NCBI GenBank assembly: GCA_013398955.1
Contig: VWPU01008517.1
Coordinates: 124,001 to 188,000 of the forward strand
DNA from: Callaeas wilsoni
Lineage: Eukaryota > Chordata > Aves > Passeriformes > Callaeidae
Reading direction: 5' to 3'
Length of the DNA: 64,000 bases
A model generated the notes under the pieces. That model saw only the letters and a list, made by a program, of their open reading frames with translations. It was not told where the DNA came from and made no database searches. Of the stretch, positions 37,844 to 49,712 are shown one piece after another. The position numbers and the translations under genes were made by a program. The first letter of the stretch is position 1; each line of letters starts with the position of its first letter.

Positions 37844-37912
37844 GTTGGCAACCTGTGCCAGGGCCTCACTGCCCTCTCAGAGAAGAATTCCTTCTAATGT
37901 CTTTCCCATGGA
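37844..37912 (-). mobile_element. Internal CR1 scrap lacking the 3' end
   Basis: 'gttggcaacctgtgccaggg', 'cctcactgccctctcagaga' and 'agaattccttctaatgtc' match the ORF2/3' UTR junction of CR1 on the minus strand. The usual 3' terminus that should precede it on the plus strand is missing, so it is probably the survivor of a deletion. Confidence 0.75.
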
Positions 37913-40900
37913 TTCTATGCTTGTTTTACTTACTATAACTACTATAACTAGCTCAGAGATTAGGCCACAGCTGGAGTAATCTGGCATTAACAACTTGCCT
38001 ATAGAACAACCTTTAAATGCTTAATATTGTCTCTATTCGTACTAATTTCTTTGTATGAATATTAACTGCTATCTTAGCCTTAGGTTCTTAATATATCACT
38101 GAAACCTTCGATGTTTTCAGTGTCTTCACCAGCCACCCCTGAAGACAATTTGAGATCAGTTCTGAATATAAAACATCTTTAACCAGTAGCAGTTACAGAT
38201 GAGGAATCAAAGGCAAAATTAGTGATTAATCTTTTTTTTCTTTTTGTTTCCTTTATTTTTTATCAGAGAGTGTCTTAGACAGAAACGATGTAATTTGATA
38301 GATATTATAGGAAAAAATTTAATTTGCACTCTCTTTTATCAATTTGTACATGAAGGGTTTTTTACCAACAATGATTTTATTGAACTGAATGAATGCAACA
38401 AAGGAATAAAACAATCAATTCTATTCAAAGTACTCAAGTAGTCACAGTTCTTCCCTGAAACCGAGAAAACTGGGAAAATCCCCCAGCTGTGTAAGGGTAT
38501 GTGGAAGGAGAATGTCTGCTTTCTGGTCAAGGACCTTTTCAATGCAAAAAATTAATAAATTAAAGAAGGAAGATTTAAACAAGAACATTCAGGGAAAAAG
38601 TGTGCCCATGAGCAGAACAAACCTGGTCTGTCACACAGCTGCTGAGGAGATGTGGAGTGAGATTTGGCTTGTTTTGCAGTAAGATTATCTGAGGAAGAAC
38701 CTTGCCAAACTGGGATTACAAGGGAAAAGAAGGAGACAAACACAGACACAAATCATGACCTGATTTAGGTTCTCAGTGTCAAACTCAGCCGCTGCCTTGG
38801 AGAAATCATTGCCTGCAGCTGTAACTGGGCACTGCTGGGGCTGGCCCTATTTTATGGGTCCTTTTCAGAATGAGTCAATGAGAGCCCAGTGCTCAAGAGC
38901 CTTTGCTGTAGGCTAAGGGTGGCTGTCCCTTGCTTGTAGTGCCAGACATGTCCAGGATTACATTCCCTCTGGTAGGGTGGTCTTTCACCTGGCTTAAGTT
39001 ACCCTTCCTGCATTCCAGGAGCTTCTTGGATTCCCTACAGTGACTTTTCCAGCAGATGTTGGAGTGGTTGGAGTTGTGCAGCAGGATGAGAGCCTGGGAA
39101 AATTGACACTCCTAGACACCCAGACACTAGACAAACCTAGACGCTCCTCTAGCTGGAAAAAGAAGTCCTCATCAATCAGCTCCCTTTGCTCTGGGATGAG
39201 TCAACAGATGGAATTTTGGTGGTTGTATAAGACTGTATAAAACAAATTACAGATATCAGTAACGGGGGGCTGTGTAAGACATGCTGGATGTGTAGGAGAA
39301 GGGCTGTTAGTAGGGAAAAAAGGGATTGGAATGGATTTGGGAATGAACAACTGAGGAGAACAGAGGGAAAAGAAGATAAAAGAGAAGGTCTTGCACAGAC
39401 AGGTTGTTGCTCAGGACAGCGGGAGGGATCTCCTACATCCCCAAATCCACCAGAGCCAGGTACCTCTAATATGCTCTTGGTTGTGTTTTAGCTGCTCAGC
39501 ACAGATAAATGAAAAATATTTTTAGCTTTTGGTCCTGGAGATGAAGCCAGAGTTAATTAAAGGTGAAAATACAGCCTGGCATAACTTAAGAAAAGGCTCA
39601 CTACTGCTTCCTCAGTTCTGCCTCGCAGGATTTCTGTTGCTCCCATTTCCAGACATAACATTTGGAAGTGCCAGAGCTGTCAGCTCAGATCTTTCCTTTC
39701 CCACCCAGGTTGTTTAAAGGTACTATCAGCATTCTCAATGCTGTTTTAAAACCCTCACAGCACTGGGAATTTTGGAACTTAATTTCTGGTGTCCAGAATA
39801 TTGCCTGAGGGAGTGGGAAAATCAGTTTCACCTTAAGATGTGAAGTAAGGAATAAATAATGCTGTGCTACTGAACGATTAAGGCAGGGCATGACATTCAT
39901 CATGAAGCTGGAGAATCCAGCTGCCAAGTTTGTGAGTAAAGAACAGGTAAATGCAATCTGAGAAACACTTTAAAAATCTGTAGCATGTTCTGGTACAAAC
40001 AAGGACGGAGTTTGGGGTTTTTATTAAGTATTAGATCACGAGGAAAAAGAAGGAAGGACTCTGGCTAAAATCCTTCTTCAGAGCAGCTAAGTGAGCAAGC
40101 AAAAAGTATTAAAATATTTTTTAAAAGTTTTAAAAAGTCGTTTTCCCTCAGGGGGAAAAAAAAGTCCAAGGTGGCTGATTTTGATCACTGATTTAAAATG
40201 GCAGTTGAAAATCAAGGGAAGAGGAAGGGGAAAGGAAAGGAAAGGAAAGGAAAGGAAAGGAAAGGAAAGGAAAGGAAAGGAAAGGAAAGGAAAGGAAAGG
40301 AAAGGAAAGGAAAGGAAAGGAAAGGAAAGGAAAGGAAAGTATATTTAGATACACATATGTATGTTTATATATTCCCTCCTCTCATTCTTCTTAGATTTTT
40401 TTAAAATTTTCCCTTCATTTCAAAACAAAAGGCATCTTCTCTTTGGAGGAACAACAATTCAAACATTTCAATGGAAGATACACTTGAAAATTTTACTTTT
40501 TGGGAAAGATACATCTGGATTAAACAAACTGATATTCTTTGGTTTCAAGTTTGCTCTGCATTTCTTTCTTGATGTTACCTTCGATTTCAGATTTGTATTT
40601 CACTGCATTTGAACAGAAAGGAAAATTAACTGCAGTGAGTGAGCCTCGGACTATTGGGAAGAGAAGGAAATGACATTTGGCATTTTAAATTTGCTGCTCC
40701 ATTAAATCAAATATTTACCCTGCGGACCAAGAAAATTGTATCAGGATAGTGATACTCGGATGCACTTGGACAGAATCATTTTCTGAGGGTGTGAAGTTGC
40801 CATGAGGGATTCTCCTGAGTCTACTCCATTAGGGAACTGTGCATGGGAAGGACTCCCTCCTTTTCCTAACTGATTTCTTTCTCTATCCTGCACTGAGCAC

Positions 40901-41105
40901 AAGCAATAATATGAAAGTAAGTAGAGCTGATAATTAGGTGCTTCTAACCTAATGTATCCAGAAAAAAAGGTGAATGCAAATGGGATTCATCCCTGTCCAG
41001 GTTATCTGTATCACTCAGAAACAGAGTGGAAATGGTGGTGTGGGAGTAAAACTCCCTGAAAGGAGATTGTGAGTCGGCCTCTTGTCCCAGGCAGCTAAAG
41101 ATAGA
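37913..41105. other. Unique region with one long microsatellite
   Basis: About 3.2 kb. The pentanucleotide array at 40231 is the only structured element seen. The part from about 38760 to 39500 is less AT-rich and not recognised. Confidence 0.5.
40231..40339 (+). repeat. Pure (AAAGG)n microsatellite, ~22 units
   Basis: 109 bp of uninterrupted AAAGG: 21 full units plus a partial one, preceded by impure purine sequence (gaagaggaagggg). All-purine on this strand. Every frame through it is open and encodes Lys/Gly/Glu/Arg repeats, which explains the two repetitive ORFs here. These are not proteins. Confidence 0.97.
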
Positions 41106-41342
41106 ACAGGAGAAACAGCCCTAAGGTGTGCCAGGAGGAGTTCAGGTTGGATTTTAGGAAAAAAAATCTTCACTTAAAGCATGGTCAAGCCCTGGAACAG
41201 GGCAATGGTGGAGTCCCCACCCCTGGAAGTGTCCGAAAAACAAGGAGATGTGGCACTTCATGTTAAAGTTTAGTGGGCAGGCAGTCAAAGGTTGGACTTG
41301 ATGATCTTGAAGATCTTTTCCAACCTTGCAGGACTCCATGGG
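41106..41342 (+). mobile_element. CR1 LINE 3' fragment, older subfamily
   Basis: 'ccctaaggtgtgccaggagg', 'ggttggattttaggaaaaaa', 'ccctggaacagggcaatggt' and 'gttggacttgatgatcttga' lead to a degraded terminus, 'aggactccatgg'. ORF2 tail plus short 3' UTR. Confidence 0.92.
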
Positions 41343-44300
41343 ATAAAATGCAAAGCTAATTTGGTTAAAAAGCAAAGCCGTCTGGGGCATAACAGAGAGC
41401 AGGAAGCAGTGTCACATAAACAAACAGTGAAGCTGAGGCTGTAAGAAAGGAATCCTGTCAGTGCCGTTGTTTGCAAGACATAAAAAAGCTACAGTCCCAC
41501 CAGAAAAAGTAATCAGAAAACTCATTTTTTGTGTTATTAGTGAATCTATTTACTGCAGGAACTCTGCAGGGTAGCAGAAAGATGATGGGGAGTCTGGGGT
41601 TTTTTCATCCTTTTGCTTCCTGAAACACACCTTGTACCACACCAATCCAACCTCCACAAAGCCAAAGTGTCAGCAAAGAAGGAAGGGATTTGATTGTGTA
41701 TCTTAGTTTATCATCTCTGTTCTGCAGTGGAAATCATTCTATGAATGGCCAGCGCCTTTGAAAAGAAAACCTTGAGATGTTAGATTTTTTTGAGGAGAAA
41801 TTAGAAATTCATGTTTGGGAATTCGTGTCGTTATTTGACAAGGACACGGCATATCCTTGGGTGGGTTTTTTCAGTCTAATGATTTGACAAGGAGAAGTGA
41901 TGCAAGAACAAATGTCCACTAAGGGTTTAAAGTGCTGACTGGCTTTGGTTTGCTGAAAAACACATTCCCAGGGAATAAATTAAAGGAAAAATTATGTTTT
42001 CTACTCAAAGTAAAGTAGTATTCCATTTAATGACCTGTATCCTTGGAACGTGAGGAGAAAAATGGACATTGGACTGCACAGCTAAATCAGGACGGCTTAT
42101 AAATATCTTACGGATAACTCGCTAAAAAATCTGTTTTACAAATATGTAATTAACAATATCTCACAACAAAACTCCAGTAGCTACAGATGCTCATTTGAAT
42201 TGCAGACAAAAAACAAAATAAAGGAAGAGGGCAAGATGGTGAGCTCCACAATTTATTTGATGGACTAAATGGAAGCAGGAAGCAAGTCCAATGCTTTACA
42301 ACCCTTTCCATGAGGAATTTATTCATAATATCCAATCTAAATGTCCCCTGGAGCAACACGAGGCCATTTCATTTCAGATCTTTTGTATACATATCCATAT
42401 GTTTATCTTTAAAGAAGACTCTGGCATTCTAATTTTCAAAGGACCTTTTGTCAAACTTCTCAGATATGCACCAACTACAAATTCTTCCTAAAAATGATAT
42501 TTTTTTTTTCAAATCTCAGCTCTCCGATGACTTTCTCTTCAGCTCTCCGATGACTTTCTCTATCTCCACAGAGGTCAGAAAGCAAGAAATAACCTCTGTA
42601 AAATCTATAACAGTTATGCAACATAACAGATCATTTTTTTCCTCCTTTATTTCTGCCATAAAACAGTGAGATTAATGACTTTAAGTGTCCAAAGCATTAA
42701 AAACTGCAAGAATAATAGACTTTTGGGTTGATGAAGAAGTTCAGATCATTAAAATGAAATTTCCCGTATCAGACTCTTTCAGACTTTCCAATTTTGCACA
42801 GGGAAAAGAAGAGATTACTTCAGCGAGAGCAGAGAAGTGAGTGACCCCAATTCTGTTCTGTATCACTGACACTGGGGTATAAATATAAATATATACTGGA
42901 GGGAATGGTTAAACAGGAAAAACAACATTAATTTTGAGGAAAAAATACAATTTGGAGTGTTAGCATAATTCACAGATGAGAAAATAACTGCTGCATGTCT
43001 CTGTATAAAACATTTCTTATTCTAACAGGAAATATTTTCTTCCTTTTGAGAAATATCAAACTTTTCCAAGTTTGCCAGTTTTTGTCTCATCAGTGAAAAA
43101 ATTGACATCATTTTTACGGATTTCAGTGACATCAATCATAAATATATTCTGTCATCTGACGAGACCCTACAAAATTTTCTCTTAAGCAATATAAAAGGGA
43201 AAATTCTTATAACCAAAGGAGTTCTCAGAACGAAGGGAAAATTCTTATATTCCTTGATAATTTGAAGTCTTTCTCAATCCAGTGTTGATATTTATATTGA
43301 GTCAGTGCACGACTCCATTAATTTATTTCATTAATGTTTATTGGTATTATTCTGGCCTAGTAATTTATTTAAAATGGGATCTCAGAATTCCTTGGGTCAG
43401 TGAAAGGTTATGTTAATATAGGCTGTATGTGCTTCCATTTCTTGGCTTATCCCAGAACTTGAAGCCTGTTTTCGCTTGAACACTTTTTTCTTTGACGAAA
43501 TCAGTTGGGAACAGGGGCAAGAAAATTTATGGTACAAATAAACCCAGATTCAGGTCAGTGTCTCCTTCACTGCTGGCATTTGTCCAGGATGGGATCCAAA
43601 GCCATAATTCAGTATGGTACAGATTCACTGTTCTTATGAACTAAGACTCCCTGAAATTTTCCTTGGAATGATACATTTCACCTTCTGCCTTGCCCCTTGT
43701 TCTTTACCTTTGCACAGTTGACTGCCTTTAAAATCTATGCCTCTTTAATTAATTTTAGAAACTTTGTCCTAGGGACACTGTCTTAGAAAATCACTTTTTC
43801 ACAAGGTGAAAGAGAAAACGCGATATCCACTGAAAGTTTCCTCCGTAGGGATTGTTAATGGGGTCACTTTGGAAATTGAGATTCATCAAAATACCTCACA
43901 GTCTTCATGGCCATTAATCTATTGGTTTAAAGACCAAATTTTTGTATCTTTATCAGTATAATAAAATATAATATAATAATATGAATGTCTTTAGATGTGT
44001 GCCAGCTGCTCTCCTCAGCCTTTTCTTCACCTTGCAATAAGTCTAAAATACACAGACTGAATCCAGATGTCTTTAGAGAAGGTTTTTCCCTCCACCTTCC
44101 CCTCAGCCAGATAATAAATCCAAAGTGTAAACACCAATCTACTAAATAATTGATCAGGATTTGAAAAAAAAAAAAACAAAAACAGAAAAGGTATGCAAAA
44201 ATATATATATTTTTTTATTGGCAAATGAAGTATTGTCTGCTGAAATAATTTTTTAGGGTGTGGATATACTCATGCCTATATGGATGTGTGTAAGCAGGTG

Positions 44301-44659
44301 TGTGTGTGTGTTCAGGCATTATTTGTGTGAATGTGCATGAACAGAGTAGAGGTCTGGAGCTCAGAAAGAACTCCTCTGGCTGCAAGAAATGTCATTCCTG
44401 CTGCACAAGAAATGCCAGGCATGAAAAATGAAAACCTGGGATTAAAGTGCCCTTGCCATTGATAGTTTTAAAACATAAAATAAATTTTAAAAATTTTAAA
44501 ATGGCACAACACTGTGCCCTTATGAATGACTTTGGTATTGAATTAAGCTGGAAGTCTTACCTATACGGAAAATTAAATCAAGTAATAAATTTAGATGCAT
44601 TGGAAAGAAGAATTTGTACATTTGGATAAATTTTTCTTGTAAATTTTTGAACAGTGTTG
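41343..44659. other. Unique AT-rich region, no gene seen
   Basis: About 3.3 kb with an exact 23-bp duplication at 42516, an A13 run at 44164-44176, and a spaced repeat of 'aagggaaaattcttat' at 43195 and 43233. No recognisable transposon or gene. Confidence 0.5.
42516..42561. repeat. Exact 23-bp tandem duplication
   Basis: The unit beginning 'tcagctctccgatgactttc' at 42516 is repeated exactly at 42539. It lies just after a T-rich run. Confidence 0.93.
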
Positions 44660-45000
44660 GGACTCTGAAGAGTCAATCCTATGAGGAGCAGCTGAGGGAT
44701 CTGGGGGGGCTCAGCCTGGAGAAAAGGAGGCCCAGGGGGGACCTTGTGGCTCTGCACAACTCCCTGACAGGAGGGGACAGCCAGGGGGATCGGGCTCTGC
44801 TCCCAGGGAACAGGGACAGGATGAGAGGGAACGGCCTCAAGCTGCACCAGGGGAAGGTCAGGTTGGACGCCAGGGGGAATTTCTTCCTGGAAAGGGTGGT
44901 CAGGCCTTGGAAGGGGCTGCCCAGGGCGGTGTTGGAGTCCCCATCCCTGGAGGTGTCCAAGGAAGGGCTGGAGGTGGCACTCAGTGCTCTGGGCTGGTGA
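44614..45000 (+). pseudogene. C-terminal remnant of CR1 ORF2, open frame
   Basis: A 128-codon frame. Residues from about 18 onward are recognisable as the CR1 ORF2 C-terminus: SYEEQLRDL at 22-30, LSLEKRR at 33-39, DRMRGNGL at 68-75, ESPSLEV at 108-114. The first ~17 residues come from flanking unique DNA, so the start codon is accidental. No stop or frameshift interrupts the ORF2-derived part, which points to a comparatively recent insertion or a lucky survivor. The reverse transcriptase core and endonuclease are missing, so no enzymatic activity is expected. Confidence 0.85.
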
Positions 45001-45083
45001 CAAGGTGGGGATGGGGCACAGCTTGGACTCGGTGATCATGGAGAGCTTTTCCAACCTGAGTGAATTTGAGATTCTATGATTCA
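44660..45083 (+). mobile_element. CR1 LINE, ~420-bp copy, 'caccttgtcac' subfamily
   Basis: Holds the ORF2 C-terminal coding part, then a short 3' UTR ('gctggtgacaaggtggggat', 'ttggactcggtgatcatgga', 'agagcttttccaacctgagt') and the terminus 'gagattctatgattcag'. It is the forward counterpart of the minus-strand copies at 5403 and 12918. It is GC- and G-rich, including runs of six and seven G near 44704 and 44735. Confidence 0.94.
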
Positions 45084-45865
45084 GTGAATAGATCATTTGC
45101 ATGGTAATCTATGATGGTATCATTTTTTTCTTATTTCAAGATGATTTAACAACCCTAATGAGTTTATTATAGGCACCGATCCCAATGGAATGTGCTTGGA
45201 TGATTTCCTTTCCTAAGGGTGTGTGTTGGGAAAACTCCAGCAGGTGCCATTGGCACAGCTCTGAATGTGTATCTGGAAGTTTTCTCTTTGTAGTTGATTC
45301 CAAGTCAGTGTCAACCACTTCAGGGGTGACTTCCTAAGAGCTAGAATTTGTAAAGACCCCACATCGGAATGATCTCTTGTGCTGGACTTTTGAGGAGCCA
45401 GCTGTGCTGTCGCACACCAGTTGTGGTGGGGATAGGGAGGAGAAGACAAAAACAGATAAAATTTCTTTTACTGACTTGATTGCAAGTGGCTTTAGATTTT
45501 TCTCAGCAGCACCTGGCATCTGCTGTATGGCCCACAACGTTCTGAGGATAATTTTTAAAACGTGTGAGATGTCACTTCACTTGAAAGAGAAAAATAAATC
45601 TAATTATGTGAGATGTTGAAAATAGTTTCTATCCATTAAGTTCCAGTCTGACATTCTTTCCTATTTTCCGTAATGGATACCTGTCAAAAGTTCATGATAA
45701 TGGATATTCCAAACCACAACCTTCCTGGTATAATTTCTCTTACAGTGGAATCTGCAAGGGAGAATTTTGATTTGTCATTCTTTATATACACAGGTAAGAA
45801 TCATTCTTTTTTCTGTAACACAATCCACTGTTTTAGTAGAAAAGAATTCTAATATATATATTATC
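45084..45865. other. Unique stretch, no gene seen
   Basis: About 780 bp with overlapping short ORFs and no recognised repeat. Confidence 0.5.
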
Positions 45866-45966
45866 CAGTAGAAGGGGTCCCTGCCCATGGCAGAGGGTGG
45901 GATCATGATGAGTTTTACAGTCCCTTCCAACCCAAACTGTTCTGGGATTCTGTGATGATTCCATGA
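45866..45966 (+). mobile_element. CR1 LINE 3' terminus
   Basis: 'gaaggggtccctgcccatgg', 'cagtcccttccaacccaaac' and 'tgttctgggattctgtgatg' identify the last ~100 bp of the main CR1 subfamily. The rest is truncated. Confidence 0.9.
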
Positions 45967-46281
45967 TATATGCACTGGCTTTTCCAGAATTCTAAAACTT
46001 CATGAAACTGCTCTATCTCTTTATTTTTAAGAGTTTCAGGACTCCTTAGTGTGAAGTAGTGAGTGAAGGAAAGTCTGTTGGGTCCAAGAAGAAAAGATTC
46101 CTAGGAAAAAGAGAAAGTTTGACACAGTCCATTCCCCTCCAGAGTGTGAATTCCATACTCCCAGCACTTACAAACATTTTAGTAGGGGTAGAAGGAGGTG
46201 TATGTGCAGCTATTTCCCCCAACACCCACTTATGCACCTGTTAACTCGATAACTTAAAATGCTTTTTTCTTATTATTCATA

Positions 46282-46335
46282 TTATCTACCAACTTCTTAA
46301 TGTTATTTACCAACTTTTTAATATTATCTACCAAT
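46282..46335. repeat. 21-bp tandem repeat, ~2.6 copies
   Basis: 'ttatctaccaacttcttaat' at 46282, 'ttatttaccaactttttaat' at 46303, and a partial 'ttatctaccaat' at 46324. The copies differ by a few bases. Confidence 0.85.
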
Positions 46336-47820
46336 ATCACTGCCAACAGCAGTAAAGGTATTGTCTGTTTCTGCCACCTCCTATGGCGAAAGGTTTCCAA
46401 ATCCTCAGCAGTTTTGGAAAGGATGTGCAGACACCTGGAGTTTAGGGGTACAGGGTTGAGGATATAAGCTTACTGCAAGGATATGTGAAATGTAAGTGCT
46501 TTTCGGTGTCCATCGGACAGATTCTTTCCCGGCTCCAGTGAGCACTCCTAGTTCCAGGTCCAGTAAGAGACAACTCCAGGCCCATTTTCCAGATTTCTTC
46601 CCTATGTTTCTCTTTTGGGGTGAAAAATAAATTTAAAAAATCATTTTTGTCCGTGTTATTCTCTCCTGCTGTTTATTTTTTGTTTATAGGTTTGCTTGGT
46701 TGTTGTTGTTTTTTATTTGTCATCTTCCCTGAACAGTCTAAGCCTAATTTTTTTCTCTTTTTTTTTTCTCCCATGACATCCAAAGCATCCATTTTTCCTA
46801 GGCACACGGTGAGCTGGCATAGCCCCGTGCTGACCTTTTGGTCTGGATGAAGATCCCATCATGCTGAGCGCGCTGGCTGCTGCAAACTGCAGCTCTGGGT
46901 TTGTCTTTGAAGGAATTGGTTCACAGTCCCATCTGTTTTTCTCTGAGAGATTCGTGGTGCAGTCTCTCCCAGAAGGAGATGATAAAGCTGGATCATTAAG
47001 GGCAATCACGTCCAGAGGGCTGAAGGATACCAAGGAGTCTCTCCTTCCTGGAGTGAACTCACAGGATAAATAGACAGGAGGACAACATCTTACAGCACTC
47101 ACACAAAGCCAGCCAGCAAAAATAGCCCAATTCCCTCTTGTTTGGGTGAGTGTTCCTCTCCTCTCACAGGTGGCTCTGAGACCCCTCCTCTCTTTGGGCC
47201 CCTCCTCTCCTTCTGCTGTCCTTTGTTCCAGCTTGAAGTTCCCTATTAAATCACCCTAGAGAGGAGAGAGAGCAGACTCACACCCATCATTGGAAAAGAA
47301 GAGTTTACTAATCAACCAGCACAAGCTGCAGAGATCTGGGCCAGGCAGCATCCTACTCATGCAACTGGACCCATTTACTTCTGAAATGATCCCATTTGCT
47401 CCCTTTGCCACCTGCAGCCACTCCCCTCAGCAGCCATTATTAATTTTATACAGGCACCAAATATTCTTTCCATATTCCACTTCAGATATTGCATAGGAAT
47501 AGTAAGTTTTATATCCCATATCCCATTCTGCAACTGTAGCATTGCTGAGAATTTTTTTCTGTTTAGTTGTTTGTACACTATTTTATATATGTATGTATGC
47601 ATGTATGTATATATTTTAATGCTTATCACCAGAGATAAAGAGATAAAGGATTAACCATTTACCATCTTTGGAGACGCTGATGCAGATGAGCAGTTCCACA
47701 GCTCATCCTTATTAACTTGTGTTATTTTATATGTTTTTGACTACTTTTTTTTTTGCCAGATAGATGCCCTTACATCCCTGAATGTGTTGTGATTAGAATT
47801 CCCAAAATTAGCATTTTGTC

Positions 47821-47914
47821 GGAAGGAAGGCAGGAAGGCAGGAAGGCAGGAAGGCAGGAAGGCAGGAAGGCAGGAAGGAAGGAAGGAAGGAAGGAAGGAA
47901 GGAAGGAAGGAAGG
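47821..47914 (+). repeat. Compound GGAA/GGCA tetranucleotide array
   Basis: Twenty-three tetramers. After two GGAA units, GGCA and GGAA alternate strictly six times, giving an 8-bp higher-order period. Then come about ten pure GGAA units. All frames through it stay open and yield Gly/Arg/Lys repeats, not a real protein. Confidence 0.96.
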
Positions 47915-49345
47915 GTTTTCATGTCTTGCCCTCGGGATAAGGAGTCCAGACCTATGAGAAGGCACTGTAAGTCTGAATATATTAATTCATTAATTCATTT
48001 TAGAAGACCCTAAACCTGGAGTAATTCTCAGTTTTCCTCTAGATCTGGTTACGATTTATGAATTCCCACTTATTAATCAATTATCAATGCTAATTTTCTT
48101 GGGGCTCTGCAGAAAAAAAATGACAGTGTCTCTGTTTTAAGTGTTTTTAAGGAAAAATCAATCAATTCAAACACTTCTTAAAGAAAGTTACAGGAATTCA
48201 AAGTGGAATATTTTGAAAGTAAAATATAAAGTGATATTACTCTTATGTCAAAGCTGCCATTTGAGTCTCATGAGCAAAGGAGATAATTTGCTTAAAAACA
48301 GAGAATTAAAGTGCAGATGAGAGTAAATGAGCTAGGAGAGACACAAAGAGGGAATAATGTACTAAAGTGAAAAGACAGGGATGAGAAAATGAAAAAAAAA
48401 GGCTGCTACAGAGTGCATGCTGGAAATAATGGAGTCAAGCAGTTTAAGAGAAAAAGAACTAGCAATACTTTTCATATTTTTATATAGCAAGGAATATATG
48501 CTTGAGAAACTTCCAGTGTGTAGGTGAGCTTATGATTTACGTTCCTGAAACATCAGCACAAACAAAAGAATGTTGAATACAAACAAGGTGATGAAAAAAG
48601 AATAAAAAGGACCATTGTAGTTATTTTAACATTTAGGCCTCCTCTCTCTCTTCCTGTCCTCTGGCACAGGCCACAGTATCATATTTGTTCTGCAGTGTCC
48701 AATTCCTTATTACAAAATCCTACACTGCTGGTTTCCCAGGGATTTTTAATGATTTGCTCACCTTGACTGGCTGCCTTGTGTTCCAGCTGTGGTTTTTTGT
48801 AGGCTGTGAGATCAGAAGCCCTTTCCCCCATTGTTTCATGAAGTGTGGCGAGTTTGGCAGCTCCAGGCTGCTCTTCCTTGTCACTGCTCCCACCTTCCCG
48901 ACACTAATTGTTGTGGAAGTTGACTGGCACCATCGATTTTTTTTTTCCCTGTGTGCAAGTTCTAATTGCTTATTTCCTGCAAAAGTTGACATAATTAATC
49001 GGTAATGATTTTCTTTTTTCTTCAGGCAGAGCACACTCCGCTTTGACATTAGAGATAAGCTGATAGGGCAGGCCCTACAAAAATAATGAGGCCACTGCCT
49101 TTTCAAGTGGAGTTTGAGTCTCCGTTGGCTCCATCTCACAGCAAAAGGAATCTGCTTGGTCTAATGGCATTGTAAAGTGGCCAGGACTGAAGAGTTCCTT
49201 TAAACTGGATATGAACACTCACTCCTTGGATGTGTCCAACCTCAAGTGAGCAGGAGCCTCCTATAAACATTTCTGTGGAACAAAGTGGTGGAAAACTTCT
49301 GCTGCTGCCAGACCTGGAAGGGCATCCTCACATTCATATGGATCT

Positions 49346-49712
49346 CTGAGCTGGGAGAGATGGGTGTGTCCAACTGGGAGAAGAGAAGACCTTAGAGCCC
49401 CTTTCAGTACCTGCAGGGGCTCCAGGAGAGCTGGAGAGGGACTTCGGACAAGGGCCTGGTGTGACAGGACAAGGGGGAATGGCTTCTCGCTGCCAGAGGG
49501 CAGGGTTAGATGGGATATTGGGAAGGAATTGTTCCCTGTGAGGGTGGGGAGGCCCTGGCACAGGGTGCCCAGAGAAGCTGTGGCTGCCCCTGGATAACCC
49601 TGGAAGTGTCCAAGGCCAGGCTGGATGGGGCTTGGAGCAACCTGGGCTAGAGGAAGATGTCCCTGCCCATGGCAGGGGGTGGCACTGGATGGGCTTTAAA
49701 GCCCCTTCCAGC
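49346..49712 (+). mobile_element. CR1 LINE, ~370-bp copy with ORF2 tail
   Basis: ORF2 C-terminal sequence ('gtccaactgggagaagagaa', 'gtgacaggacaagggggaat', encoding a CDRTRGNGF segment) continues into the 3' UTR ('ctgcccatggcagggggtgg', 'gctttaaagccccttccagc'). The canonical tandem 'attctatgattct' terminus is absent; the copy stops after 'ccttccagcatat'. It is close kin of the 18042 copy over its length, with several small deletions in the ORF2 part. Confidence 0.92.

Larger units (their letters stand above)
45967..49345. other. Unique region with two small tandem arrays
   Basis: About 3.4 kb. It contains a 21-bp triplicate at 46282, a (TATG/TATA)-rich patch at about 47580-47615, and the GGAA/GGCA array at 47821. 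ORFs of 129 and 139 codons (46713-47102 and 48720-49139, minus) show no domain I recognise. Confidence 0.5.

Noticed and set aside
38760..39500. Possible LTR (a 'gactgtataaaac' TATA-like motif near 39228 and a less AT-rich block)
   Set aside because: No paired LTR, terminal TG/CA boundaries or target-site duplication could be seen.
40091..40404. Two Lys/Gly/Glu/Arg repeat proteins
   Set aside because: They are translations of the (AAAGG)n microsatellite; every frame of it is open.
44578..45102. 174-codon minus-strand ORF
   Set aside because: Antisense shadow of the CR1 copy at 44660; the same peptide pattern recurs at 5361-5690.
46713..47102. 129-codon minus-strand ORF with a Cys/Lys-rich end (CFGCHGRKKKEKK)
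   Set aside because: The basic tail comes from a T-rich low-complexity run. No known family, and plus-strand frames are open over the same bases.
47741..48013. Gly/Arg/Lys and Phe/Leu/Pro/Ser repeat ORFs on both strands
   Set aside because: Translations of the GGAA/GGCA array, not genes.
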